The notes under the pieces: model-generated
Database searches by the model: none
Told to the model about the DNA's origin: nothing
What the model saw: only the letters and a program-made list of their open reading frames with translations
Program-made: the position numbers and the translations under genes
Part shown: in pieces, positions 42,107 through 50,620 of the stretch
Layout of the letters: every line of letters starts with the position of its first letter
Position numbering within the stretch: position 1 is the first letter of the stretch
Assembly: GCF_016892765.1 (NCBI RefSeq)
Contig: NZ_JAFEMD010000028.1
Coordinates: 1-64,000, forward strand
Length of the DNA: 64,000 nt
Origin: Microvirga arvi
GTDB taxonomy: Bacteria; Pseudomonadota; Alphaproteobacteria; Rhizobiales; Beijerinckiaceae
Direction: 5' to 3'

Positions 42107-43653
42107 GTCTCGCTAATCGGTTTCCCGCCTGATTCAAGGATCAGGCGCATCTCACACGCGTTTTCGTTGCCCGGGTCAAGCTCGAATGCGACACGTACTG
42201 TCTTTCGCTCCGGATATGGCAAAAGTTTGAGGTTCTGGAACGTTCCAGGGCCAACGGTTAAGACGGATCTAAGGTCCGTCGGCAAATTGTCACCCAACGC
42301 ATCGCTCGAAAAATCAACTGTAAACCGTCGCCGACGCCCCCCACTGCCGCGGCCCGAGCGAGTGGCGGTCACCGTTGCGAGCGGCGGCCGCTCCGGCGAG
42401 TTCCATCCCCAATACTGACGATAGGCAAGGGCAACTTCGGAGCCTGCGGCCATGGGCGCCTTAGGGCGCCAATAAGCGAGAATGTTGTCGTTGATCTCGG
42501 CGTCCGTAGGAATTTCCAGAAGCTGGACACTCCCTTGGCCCCAGTCCCCCAAGGGCTCTATCCAGACACTCGGCCGACGCTCGAAGCGCTGGTCGTCGTC
42601 TTGGAAAGCCTCGAAGGAGCGCTCCCGCTGGAGCAGGCCGAACCCTCGCGGGGAGCTGTCGACGAAGGCAGAGATCTGGAGGGTTTCGGGATTGTGAAGA
42701 GGCCGCCAGAGCCATTCTCCAGAGCCGTTCAGAATTTGAAGGCCGGAGGATTCATAGACGGCTGGCCGGATATCGTCTGAGTTGAGCAGATCGTTCGAGC
42801 CGTAGAGATAGGTGGAGGCGAGGCCGCCAAGACCCACATGCTCGAGATTGACGCGAGGGAAGAGAGTTGTCTCGACGTCGATGATCGTCATATCACCGGG
42901 ACGGAACGTCATGCGGACCGCACCTGTGGTCGATTCAGAATCGAGCACGCCATGGACGGTGATGCTGCTGCTGCCCACGGCCGGGCGCTCCAGCCAGAAT
43001 GCCCGGAAGACCGGGAACTCCTCTCCGCGGGCTTCCGCAGGCCGCAATGTCAGCGCCCGCGCGATGGCGCCGTAGTTCTGACCACGGGCAATGGCACGGA
43101 AGAAGGTGCCGCCCTGAACCACGGCGAAGTCGAAAGGCCTACCGCTCCCGGCCTGCGCAGTGAGTTTGAAGCCGGAATAGCCAATATCCTGGATATTGTT
43201 CGGCAGGTTGATGCGGCCGAACTCGTATTGAGAGGTATTGTAGGCCATCCGGCGGATAGCCCCGTCCTCGACCAGGTAAAGGTCGACCGCATCCCTGAAC
43301 ACGAACCCGCGGTGGAGCGGCTCAATGGAAATCCCGCGGGCTTCCGTGCTCCAGATCGGCGGCTGAGTATAGCGGATAGCCGCATACTGCTCTTGGTTCA
43401 AATTCGCGAAAACGTCCGGCAGATCATTTGGCGATGGGGCGAACGGCTTCTTCGAGAGCTGGCGCGCAATGTCGATCACTACCGCCGGATCGAACCGCTG
43501 ATTCTCTCCCATCCTTGCGGAAATCGTGGCCTGAGGGGTTTGGGCGCGGACAGTCGGCGCGTATGCGAGCCCGGCGACGGAAGCGCCGATATAGGCCAGC
43601 ATGTCGCGCCGGCGGGGATGGAAGGGGGATGGACCCCTTGGCGAAACCGGCAC
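42082..43653 (-). CDS. opgG: Glucans biosynthesis protein OpgG
   Basis: A 523-residue periplasmic protein of the OpgG/OpgD family needed for branching and release of periplasmic glucans. The N-terminus carries a twin-arginine type signal (RRRDMLAYIGASVAGLAYAP, cleavage near VRAQT), as in OpgD. Family motifs GLASTYLYGSNDL and LEPLGDWG-like (WIEPLGDWGQGSVQLLEIP) are present. The start is GTG at 43653. It is divergent from glmU across 184 bp that contain a spaced 9-bp inverted repeat (43721-43729, 43765-43773). Confidence 0.93.
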   Translation of the reverse strand: MPVSPRGPSPFHPRRRDMLAYIGASVAGLAYAPTVRAQTPQATISARMGENQRFDPAVVIDIARQLSKKPFAPSPNDLPDVFANLNQEQYAAIRYTQPPIWSTEARGISIEPLHRGFVFRDAVDLYLVEDGAIRRMAYNTSQYEFGRINLPNNIQDIGYSGFKLTAQAGSGRPFDFAVVQGGTFFRAIARGQNYGAIARALTLRPAEARGEEFPVFRAFWLERPAVGSSSITVHGVLDSESTTGAVRMTFRPGDMTIIDVETTLFPRVNLEHVGLGGLASTYLYGSNDLLNSDDIRPAVYESSGLQILNGSGEWLWRPLHNPETLQISAFVDSSPRGFGLLQRERSFEAFQDDDQRFERRPSVWIEPLGDWGQGSVQLLEIPTDAEINDNILAYWRPKAPMAAGSEVALAYRQYWGWNSPERPPLATVTATRSGRGSGGRRRRFTVDFSSDALGDNLPTDLRSVLTVGPGTFQNLKLLPYPERKTVRVAFELDPGNENACEMRLILESGGKPISETWLYRWTP

Positions 43654-43720
43654 AGTGATACTCTTGCGTAAACGACGGCTCTACAGCCAGACAATTGGAA
43701 TGCCTAATACATATCGTCAA

Positions 43721-43773
43721 TCATGAGCACGAAGTAAACGAGGCCACGAGGGAAACTGCCTGATTGCTCATGA
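43721..43773. promoter_or_regulatory. Spaced inverted repeat in opgG-glmU intergenic gap
   Basis: TCATGAGCA at 43721-43729 is the exact reverse complement of TGCTCATGA at 43765-43773, with 35 bases between. The arms are offset by 44 bp centre to centre, about four helical turns, which would suit a looping or dimer-of-dimers binding site. It lies between two divergent genes. The function is inferred. Confidence 0.35.
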
Positions 43774-43837
43774 AACCATTGCCGATTTACCTCTTCTGAT
43801 TTAGCTCCACGGCAGACCCTCATTGGATTGAAACTGT

Positions 43838-45211
43838 ATGACCCCCACTCACGCCGCTTCATCGCCAGCCCGGACTTGCCTAGCCATCGTGCTTGCGGCA
43901 GGAGAGGGCACGCGGATGAAGTCCGAAAAGCCCAAGGTCCTGCATCAGGTCGCCAATCGCTCCATGCTGGGACACGTGCTGGCGACCCTCACGCAGGCCG
44001 GCGCTACGGATGCTGCGGTCGTGATCGGGCCCGACCGGGAGGATGTGGCCAAGGAGATCCAGAAGGTTTCGACCCAAGCCCGGATCTTCGTTCAAAGGGA
44101 TCGCCTCGGAACAGCCCATGCGGTTTTGAGCGCTCGCGAGGCGCTGGCGCAGCTGGTCGACGACGTGATCATTGCTTTCGGTGATACGCCTCTGATCCTT
44201 CCTGAGACCTTCTCGAAGCTCCGCATTCCGCTGGCGGAAGGAGCGGCCGTGGTTGCGATGGGCTTCGAGGCCAAGGACCCGGCCGGCTATGGCCGCTTCA
44301 TCACTTCGGGCACCGACCTTCTGGCCATTCGCGAGCACAAGGACGCAACCGAGGAAGAGCGGGCTATCACCCTCTGCAATGGCGGCCTCATGGCGATCCG
44401 CGGGGATTTGGCGCTAGCCCTTCTCGACCGTGTCGAGAATAACAATGCCAAGGGCGAGTACTACCTGACCGACATCGTCGAGATCGCCCGCAGCCTCGGA
44501 CACAGGACGGCCATCGCCGTCGTCTCAGAGGAAGAAGTGCATGGGGTGAACGACCGGGCTCAACTCGCGGCCGCCGAGCGCATGATCCAGGACCGGCTGC
44601 GTCAGGCGGCCATGGCGTCCGGGGTGACGCTCGTGGCGCCGGAGACGGTCTTCCTGAGTCACGACACCCGGTTCGGCCAGGATGTCGTCGTCGAGCCGCA
44701 CGTGGTCTTCGGCCCAGGCGTCGTGGTGGAGAACGGCACGCTCATCCACAGCTTCAGCCACCTTGAAGGTGCTCGGATTTATTCGGGCGCAGAGGTCGGC
44801 CCGTTTGCGCGTCTGCGTCCCGGTGCCTCGATCGGCTCCCAGGCGAAGGTCGGCAACTTCGTCGAGATCAAGAACACGGAGCTCGGAGCAGGCGCCAAGG
44901 TCAACCACCTGTCATATTTGGGCGACGCCAGTGTCGGGGCCAAGGCGAATATCGGAGCGGGCACCATCACCTGTAATTACGACGGTTTCGGCAAGTACCG
45001 GACTGAAATCGGCGAGGGCGCCTTCATCGGCTCGAACTCCTCGCTGGTCGCGCCCATCACGATTGGGAAGGGAGCTTTCGTCGGCTCCGGTTCAGTAATC
45101 ACGGAAAGCCTCCCCGACGATGCCCTGGGTCTCGGGCGCGGGCGCCAGACGGTAAAGGAGGGCTGGGCCATCACGTTCCGGGAGAAATCCCAGGACAAGA
45201 AGAGAAAATAA
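43838..45211 (+). CDS. glmU: Bifunctional UDP-GlcNAc pyrophosphorylase/GlcN-1-P acetyltransferase
   Basis: A 457-residue enzyme making UDP-GlcNAc for peptidoglycan and lipopolysaccharide. The N-terminal uridyltransferase domain has [18 protein letters not shown] at residues 19-36 and FGDTPL; the C-terminal domain from about 255 has left-handed beta-helix hexapeptide repeats, with [11 protein letters not shown] and [11 protein letters not shown] typical of the acetyltransferase site. It precedes glmS by 111 bp; the two supply the same pathway. Confidence 0.96.
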   Translation: MTPTHAASSPARTCLAIVLAAGEGTRMKSEKPKVLHQVANRSMLGHVLATLTQAGATDAAVVIGPDREDVAKEIQKVSTQARIFVQRDRLGTAHAVLSAREALAQLVDDVIIAFGDTPLILPETFSKLRIPLAEGAAVVAMGFEAKDPAGYGRFITSGTDLLAIREHKDATEEERAITLCNGGLMAIRGDLALALLDRVENNNAKGEYYLTDIVEIARSLGHRTAIAVVSEEEVHGVNDRAQLAAAERMIQDRLRQAAMASGVTLVAPETVFLSHDTRFGQDVVVEPHVVFGPGVVVENGTLIHSFSHLEGARIYSGAEVGPFARLRPGASIGSQAKVGNFVEIKNTELGAGAKVNHLSYLGDASVGAKANIGAGTITCNYDGFGKYRTEIGEGAFIGSNSSLVAPITIGKGAFVGSGSVITESLPDDALGLGRGRQTVKEGWAITFREKSQDKKRK

Positions 45212-45322
45212 GCGCGGCTGTCACAATAGGTTACGCAAGTTGATTCTGCCCTAAGGGGGCTGCCTCTATATGACAGGCGTTAAGCGTAGCGTTGGTCGCG
45301 GTGCAAAAGGAAGTTCTTAATC

Positions 45323-47149
45323 ATGTGCGGAATTGTCGGGATCATCGGAAAGACGCCCGTGGCACCACAGATCGTGGAGGCTCTCAAGCGGCTTGAATAC
45401 CGCGGTTACGATTCCGCCGGCGTGGCAACTCTGGAAGAAGGTCGGCTCGACCGCCGTCGGGCCGAGGGAAAGCTGCGAAATCTCGAGTCCAAGCTCTCCC
45501 AGGCTCCGCTGTCGGGCGTCATCGGGATCGGCCATACCCGCTGGGCCACCCACGGTAAGCCCAACGAGATCAACGCCCATCCTCATGCCACCGACAAGCT
45601 GGCTGTCGTCCATAACGGCATCATCGAGAATTTCCGTGAGTTGAAGACCGGGCTCGAGGCCAAGGGCGTCCGTTTCGAGACCGAAACGGATACCGAGGTG
45701 GTGGCCCAGCTCGTGACCTATGAGATCCGACAGGGACGCGGTCCCATCGAGGCCGTCGCCGTAACTCTGCCGCGCCTTCGCGGCGCCTTCGCACTCGGCT
45801 TCCTGTTCTCCGGCGAGGACGATCTGCTGATCGGCGCCCGTCATGGGGCCCCCCTGGCCATCGGCTACGGCGACGGCGAAATGTATCTCGGCTCCGACGC
45901 CCTGGCGCTGGCGCCGTTTACGGACGAGGTGGCCTATCTGGAGGACGGCGACTGGGCGACCCTGACGCACAGGGGTGCTGAGATCCACGACGAGTCGGGA
46001 CGGCCGGTCCAGCGGCCCCGTCACAAGGTCCCGGCCGGCTCCTTCATGGCCGACAAGGGCAATTACCGCCACTTCATGGCCAAGGAGATCCACGAGCAGG
46101 CAGAGGCGGTGGGACGCACGCTCGCCCATTACGTCAACTTCGCAGCTGAACGGGTTGAACTGCCTGTTGAATTGCCGTTCGACTTCAAGGACCTGAAACG
46201 CATCTCCATTTCGGCCTGCGGTACGGCCTATCTGGCAGGGCTGATCTCGAAATACTGGTTCGAGCGCATAGCGCGCATCCCGGTCGAGATCGATGTCGCT
46301 TCGGAGTTCCGCTACCGGGAGGCTCCCCTGGAGCCGGGTGGTCTCGCGCTCTTCGTCTCGCAATCGGGTGAGACCGCGGACACTTTGGCTTCACTGCGCT
46401 ACGCCACGGCCGAGAAGCAGTACACGATGTCGGTGGTGAACGTCCCGACGTCCACCATGGCCCGCGAGAGCCATGTGGTCGCCCAGACCCTCGCCGGGGT
46501 CGAGGTGGGCGTTGCCTCGACCAAGGCCTTCACTTGCCAGCTCACCGTGCTCCTCTCGCTGGCCATCGCCGCCGGCCGGGCAAGGGGGACGCTCAGTGCC
46601 GAAGAAGAGAAGGAACTGGTGAATGCGCTGATTGCCGTTCCGGGCCAGATCACCGAGGCGATCAGGCGGGAGCACCAGATCGAGGTTCTCGCCCGTGAGC
46701 TTTCGAAGGCCAAGGACGTGCTCTATCTCGGACGCGGCACTTCCTATCCGCTCGCGATGGAAGGAGCCCTGAAGCTCAAGGAGATCTCCTACATCCATGC
46801 GGAAGGCTATGCGGCCGGGGAGCTGAAGCACGGGCCCATCGCGCTCATCGACGAGACCATGCCCGTCATCGTCATCGCGCCCCACGATGCCATCTTCGAA
46901 AAGACCGTCTCCAACATGCAGGAAGTCGCAGCCCGTGGCGGACGCATCGTCCTGATCACTGACGAGCGGGGCGCTCTGGAAACGGGCCTCGAGACGATGG
47001 CCACCATTGTGATGCCGTCGGTGCATCCGATCGTGGCGCCCATCATCAATGCGGTTCCCATCCAGCTGCTCGCCTATCACACGGCGGTCTTCATGGGGAA
47101 GGACGTGGACCAGCCGCGCAACCTCGCCAAATCCGTGACGGTGGAGTGA
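45323..47149 (+). CDS. glmS: Glutamine-fructose-6-phosphate aminotransferase (isomerising)
   Basis: A 608-residue enzyme that makes glucosamine-6-phosphate from fructose-6-phosphate and glutamine. The N-terminal nucleophile is C2 (MCGIVGIIG); the glutaminase domain spans 1-220, then two SIS domains (SACGTAYLAG, SQSGETADTL; GRGTSYPLAMEGALKLKEIS). The C-terminus LAKSVTVE is complete. No glmS-ribozyme-like fold was seen in the 111-bp leader. The GNAT gene follows with a 4-bp overlap. Confidence 0.97.
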   Translation: MCGIVGIIGKTPVAPQIVEALKRLEYRGYDSAGVATLEEGRLDRRRAEGKLRNLESKLSQAPLSGVIGIGHTRWATHGKPNEINAHPHATDKLAVVHNGIIENFRELKTGLEAKGVRFETETDTEVVAQLVTYEIRQGRGPIEAVAVTLPRLRGAFALGFLFSGEDDLLIGARHGAPLAIGYGDGEMYLGSDALALAPFTDEVAYLEDGDWATLTHRGAEIHDESGRPVQRPRHKVPAGSFMADKGNYRHFMAKEIHEQAEAVGRTLAHYVNFAAERVELPVELPFDFKDLKRISISACGTAYLAGLISKYWFERIARIPVEIDVASEFRYREAPLEPGGLALFVSQSGETADTLASLRYATAEKQYTMSVVNVPTSTMARESHVVAQTLAGVEVGVASTKAFTCQLTVLLSLAIAAGRARGTLSAEEEKELVNALIAVPGQITEAIRREHQIEVLARELSKAKDVLYLGRGTSYPLAMEGALKLKEISYIHAEGYAAGELKHGPIALIDETMPVIVIAPHDAIFEKTVSNMQEVAARGGRIVLITDERGALETGLETMATIVMPSVHPIVAPIINAVPIQLLAYHTAVFMGKDVDQPRNLAKSVTVE

Positions 47150-47718
47150 ACGGGTTCCGGCCATCGATCCGCCTCGCTCGACCGGCGGATATCGGCAAGC
47201 TCGCTGCCGTCGAGCGTTCTGCGGCGTCCGCGTTCAGGAGCGTCGGTCTGGCGTGGCTGGCCGATAGCGACGGGACGATGGATCCCGCCCTGCTGGAATC
47301 CCTGTGCCGGGCCGCAACATTGTGGGTGGCTGTCGACGAAAGGGACGAGCCGACAGGCTTCCTCGCCGCGCATGAGCTGGACGGGCACTTCTACATCGCC
47401 GAGGTCTCCGTAGCGGCATCCCATCACCGGCAGGGCATTGGAAGCCGACTGGTGGAAGCTGCCATGGAGCATGGCAGACGCCTGACATTCGATGCCGTCA
47501 CGCTGACGACCTATCGTGACGTGCCGTGGAACGGGCCGTTCTATGCCCGGTTCGGATTCGTCGAAGTCGATGCTGATGCGGCAGGTCCCGGCCACCGCGA
47601 GACGCTGCGACGGGACGCGGAGTACGGGCACGATCCGGCACGGCGCTGCATCATGGCGCTGCGCCTCGATCAGCCCGCCCGTAGCAGCCGTATCGCGGAA
47701 TCGCGCTCGAACAGATAG
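47146..47718 (+). CDS. GNAT family N-acetyltransferase
   Basis: A 190-residue acyl-CoA N-acyltransferase. The core EVSVAASHHRQGIGSRLVEA is motif A (acetyl-CoA pyrophosphate binding, R/Q-x-x-G-x-G/A), and FYARFGFVEV is motif B. The acceptor is unknown. Start is GTG at 47146, inside the glmS stop region (GTGA overlap), so it is translationally coupled to glmS. Its last 49 bp overlap the end of recG on the other strand. Confidence 0.88.
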   Translation: MNGFRPSIRLARPADIGKLAAVERSAASAFRSVGLAWLADSDGTMDPALLESLCRAATLWVAVDERDEPTGFLAAHELDGHFYIAEVSVAASHHRQGIGSRLVEAAMEHGRRLTFDAVTLTTYRDVPWNGPFYARFGFVEVDADAAGPGHRETLRRDAEYGHDPARRCIMALRLDQPARSSRIAESRSNR

Positions 47719-49787
47719 AGCAGCACCCGCAGGGCCTGCCCTCGCTCGCTGACGAGATCCGGGTCGCGGTCCACGATCAGGCGGGCATCGTCGCGGGCGG
47801 CTCCGAGCAGATCTCCATCCACCTCGAGGCGGGCGAGCTTGAAGCCGGGCGTGCCCGATTGGCGCGTGCCCAGAACCTCGCCCTCGCCGCGAAGCCGCAG
47901 GTCTTCCTCCGCGATGCGGAAGCCGTCCTCGGTCTGGCGCATCATCTCGAGCCGGGCCTGGGCGACCTGCCCCAATGGGCCCTTGTAGACGAGAAGGCAG
48001 GTCGAGGATTTCGAGCCGCGGCCGATGCGCCCGCGCAGCTGGTGGAGCTGGGCGAGGCCGAACCGTTCCGCGTGCTCGATCACCATGATGGTGGCGTTCG
48101 GCACGTCGACGCCGACTTCGATCACGGTGGTGGAGACCAGGATCTTGGTCTCGCCGCCCGAGAACCGCTCCATGGCGGCGTCCTTGTCCTTGCCCGCCAT
48201 CTTGCCGTGCACGAGGCCGACTTGGGTGCCGAAGAAACCCTTCAGCATCTCGAACCGCTCCTCGGCTGCGGCGAGATCGATGGATTCGGATTCGCCCACG
48301 AGAGGACAAACCCAATAGACCTGATCGCCGTTGGCGATGGCGCGCCCGATGCCGCCGACGACTTCGTCGAGCCGGTCGATGGCGATGAGCTTCGTCGAGA
48401 TCGGCTTGCGGCCGGCCGGCTTTTCACTGAGCACGGAGACGTCCATGTCGCCGAAATAGGTGAGCGCCAGGGTTCGCGGGATCGGGGTCGCCGTCATGAC
48501 GAGGATGTCGACGGCCTCGCCCTTGGAACCCAAGGCGAGACGCTGGTGCACGCCGAAGCGGTGCTGCTCGTCCACGACCGCAACGCCGAGATCCAGGAAG
48601 GCGACGCCTTCCTGGAACAAGGCGTGGGTGCCCACCGCGATCTGGATGCTGCCATCGGCGAGCCCGGCGAGGATCGTCCTGCGTGCGACGCCTTTCTCCC
48701 GCCCCGTCAGCAGGGCGATGGTCAGGCCCGCCTGTTCGGCCATGGGCGCCAGGCGTTCGTAATGCTGGCGGGCGAGGATTTCGGTCGGTGCCATCATGGC
48801 GGCCTGGCGTCCGGCCTCGATGGCGCTCGCCATGGTGAGCAGGCCGACCACGGTCTTGCCCGAGCCGACATCGCCCTGGAGCAGCCGCAGCATCTTCTTG
48901 TCGGACACGAGATCGTGGCGGATGTCCTCGACGGCTTTTTCCTGCGAGGCCGTGAGCCCGAAGGGCAGGGCGGCCTTCAGGCGCTCGACCAGATGGCCGT
49001 CGCCCGCATTCACCCGTCCCGGCAGTCTCCGCATGCGGCTCCTCACGAGGGCGAGGGCAAGCTGCGAGGCCAGCAGCTCGTCATAGGCCAGGCGACGGCG
49101 CGGGGCGGATTTGGCAATGGCCTCCTCGGAAAGCTGCGCCGCATTGTCGGGCCGGTGAAGGGCAAAGAGCGCCTGCCGGAACTCGGGCAGGGCGTTGCGG
49201 TCGAGCCAGGCCGCATCCTGCCATTCGGGCAGGTGAGGGACCTTCTCGAGGGCGGCGCCGATATAGCGGCCGACCATGCGCGAGGACAGGCCTTCGGTCA
49301 GGCCGTAGACAGCCTCCACGGCTGGCAGGCTCTCGATACTGCGCTCGTCGAGGATCCGGTCCGGATGGACCATCTGGCGCCGCGCCTCCCAGAGCTCGAT
49401 CTTGCCGGAGACATAGCGGCGCTCGCCGACAGGCAGGGTCTTTTCGAGACGCGCCCTCTGGCCGTTGAAGAAGATCAGGGTCACGTCGCCGGTCTCGTCC
49501 TCCACCAGGATCCGGTAGGGCGCGCGCCGGCCCGGCGGAGGCGGACGGTGGGCGACGACGGTGACGGAGAGGGTGACCGGCTCGCCGATGGGGGCATCTG
49601 CGACGGAGCCCTTCATCTCCCGTGAAATGCCGCTGCTCGGCAGGTGGAAGAGCAGATCCGCGACGCGCGTCGGCTTGCCGGGCTCGCCGAGGAGCCGGTC
49701 CAGCAGGGGGGCGATCTTAGGTCCGACCCCGGGCAGGGTGTTGGCCGGGGCGAAGAGCGGATCGAGAATGGAAGGACGCAGTGACAT
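47670..49787 (-). CDS. recG: ATP-dependent DNA helicase RecG
   Basis: A 705-residue branch-migration helicase that remodels stalled replication forks and Holliday junctions. An N-terminal wedge/OB domain (PVTLSVTVVAHRPP, about residues 50-130) is followed by the helicase core: Walker A GDVGSGKTVVGLL, DEQH box (VVDEQHRFGVHQRL), TATPIPRTLALT, and VIEVGVDVPNATIMVIEHAE. The end overlaps the convergent GNAT gene by 49 bp. Confidence 0.96.
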   Translation of the reverse strand: MSLRPSILDPLFAPANTLPGVGPKIAPLLDRLLGEPGKPTRVADLLFHLPSSGISREMKGSVADAPIGEPVTLSVTVVAHRPPPPGRRAPYRILVEDETGDVTLIFFNGQRARLEKTLPVGERRYVSGKIELWEARRQMVHPDRILDERSIESLPAVEAVYGLTEGLSSRMVGRYIGAALEKVPHLPEWQDAAWLDRNALPEFRQALFALHRPDNAAQLSEEAIAKSAPRRRLAYDELLASQLALALVRSRMRRLPGRVNAGDGHLVERLKAALPFGLTASQEKAVEDIRHDLVSDKKMLRLLQGDVGSGKTVVGLLTMASAIEAGRQAAMMAPTEILARQHYERLAPMAEQAGLTIALLTGREKGVARRTILAGLADGSIQIAVGTHALFQEGVAFLDLGVAVVDEQHRFGVHQRLALGSKGEAVDILVMTATPIPRTLALTYFGDMDVSVLSEKPAGRKPISTKLIAIDRLDEVVGGIGRAIANGDQVYWVCPLVGESESIDLAAAEERFEMLKGFFGTQVGLVHGKMAGKDKDAAMERFSGGETKILVSTTVIEVGVDVPNATIMVIEHAERFGLAQLHQLRGRIGRGSKSSTCLLVYKGPLGQVAQARLEMMRQTEDGFRIAEEDLRLRGEGEVLGTRQSGTPGFKLARLEVDGDLLGAARDDARLIVDRDPDLVSERGQALRVLLYLFERDSAIRLLRAG

Positions 49788-49831
49788 TCAAATGGGTAGC
49801 AACGGGAAGGGAGATGGTTATATAGCGGCTA

Positions 49832-49876
49832 GAGCATCGGACCCAAAAGTGGAAGGCGCTTTTGGGTCCGATGCTC
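49832..49876. repeat. Perfect 18-bp-arm palindrome (intergenic)
   Basis: The left arm at 49832-49849 (GAGCATCGGACCCAAAAG) and the right arm at 49859-49876 are exact reverse complements, with a 9-nt loop. It lies upstream of both recG and sdhE, which are divergent, so a terminator role is unlikely. Its size and perfection suggest a dispersed element or transcript-stabilising hairpin. Confidence 0.75.
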
Positions 49877-49889
49877 ACTCCTTTATGCG

Positions 49890-49930
49890 GCGCATCGTTG
49901 AGTGCGGCCCGCTGGGTCCGCACGATGCGC
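49890..49930. repeat. Two-part hairpin beside sdhE
   Basis: GCGCATC at 49890-49896 pairs with GATGCGC at 49924-49930, and inside it GTGCGG at 49902-49907 pairs with CCGCAC at 49918-49923, leaving a 10-nt loop. It ends 46 bp before the sdhE start and could fold in its 5' leader. It may be part of the same repeat block as the adjacent palindrome. Confidence 0.5.
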
Positions 49931-49976
49931 TAAGCCGCCCGGAGGCGACGCAATCTTATCAGATCGGAGCAATGTC

Positions 49977-50273
49977 ATGAGCGGAACGACCCGCAGCAGC
50001 GCCGGACTCGACACCCGCCGCAGGCAGATCCTGTACCGTTCCTGGCACCGCGGCATGCGCGAGATGGACCTGATCATGGGCCGCTTCGCCGATGCGGAGA
50101 TCGGAGAACTCTCCGAGGAGGACTTGGCCGAGTTCGAGCGACTGATCGAGGTCACCGACCGGGACCTTCTGGGCTGGATCACCGGCGAGATCGAGACGCC
50201 CTCGAACTACGACACGCCGCTCTTCAAGCGCCTCAAGGCGTTCCACACCCACACGTCGCCGATCCATAGTTGA
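49977..50273 (+). CDS. sdhE: Succinate dehydrogenase assembly factor 2 (SdhE)
   Basis: A 98-residue protein of the SdhE/SDHAF2 family, which helps attach FAD covalently to the SdhA flavoprotein. The RGxxE motif needed for flavinylation is R25-G-M-R-E29 (WHRGMREMDLIMG). DRDLLGWITGE is the second family block. The ATG at 49977 follows GGAG at good spacing; an earlier ATG is out of frame. It is divergent from recG. Confidence 0.92.
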   Translation: MSGTTRSSAGLDTRRRQILYRSWHRGMREMDLIMGRFADAEIGELSEEDLAEFERLIEVTDRDLLGWITGEIETPSNYDTPLFKRLKAFHTHTSPIHS

Positions 50274-50281
50274 TGCCACCT

Positions 50282-50386
50282 TGTCATCCCCGGCGGTCCG
50301 TAGGACCGGGAAGGGGATCCATCACTGACACCGCGCTAGAACGTGGGTTCCCTTCCCCTCCGCTGACGCTCCGGCCGGGAATGACA
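50282..50386. repeat. Intergenic REP-like inverted pair
   Basis: The block starts TGTCATCCCCGGC (50282) and ends GCCGGGAATGACA (50386), a near-perfect inverted repeat with one mismatch. Further inner pairing exists (GGAAGGGGATCC and GGGTTCCCTTCC). It is adjacent to another repeat (50395-50483); together they fill most of the 347-bp gap between sdhE and mfd, which holds no gene. Confidence 0.65.
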
Positions 50387-50394
50387 CCCTTTCC

Positions 50395-50483
50395 GTCATG
50401 GCCGGGCTTGTTCCGGCCATCCCGATGCGATGAAGCGCGGCGTCTCAAACAATCGGGATCACCGGCACAAGGCCGGTGATGAC
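50395..50483. repeat. Intergenic palindromic repeat, REP/BIME-like (copy 2)
   Basis: It closely resembles copy 1 at 9256-9343: same outer GTCAT/ATGAC ends, same hairpins GGCCGGGCTTGTTCCGGCC and ACCGGCACAAGGCCGGT, and the same inner CCCGAT/ATCGGG pairing; the central spacer differs. Two copies in unrelated intergenic gaps show a dispersed family. Confidence 0.8.
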
Positions 50484-50620
50484 GAGGAGGGCGGCTCTCT
50501 GCGAGGAGAAGCGAACTAGGCGCTCTAAGCAGGGATGACAGGTGGCCCGGCCTCGGACTACACCATCTCTCTTTTCTCTAACCCACCGAACCGTGCGGAA
50601 TCGCCCGCGTTTCTTACCCT

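Noticed and set aside
45212..45322. glmS ribozyme or riboswitch in the glmU-glmS gap
   Set aside because: The 111-bp gap is shorter than a glmS ribozyme and lacks its fold; glmS ribozymes are found in Gram-positive bacteria.
47859..49625. A 588-codon plus-strand frame over recG
   Set aside because: It is a shadow of recG, which has Walker A and DEQH motifs in the other strand.
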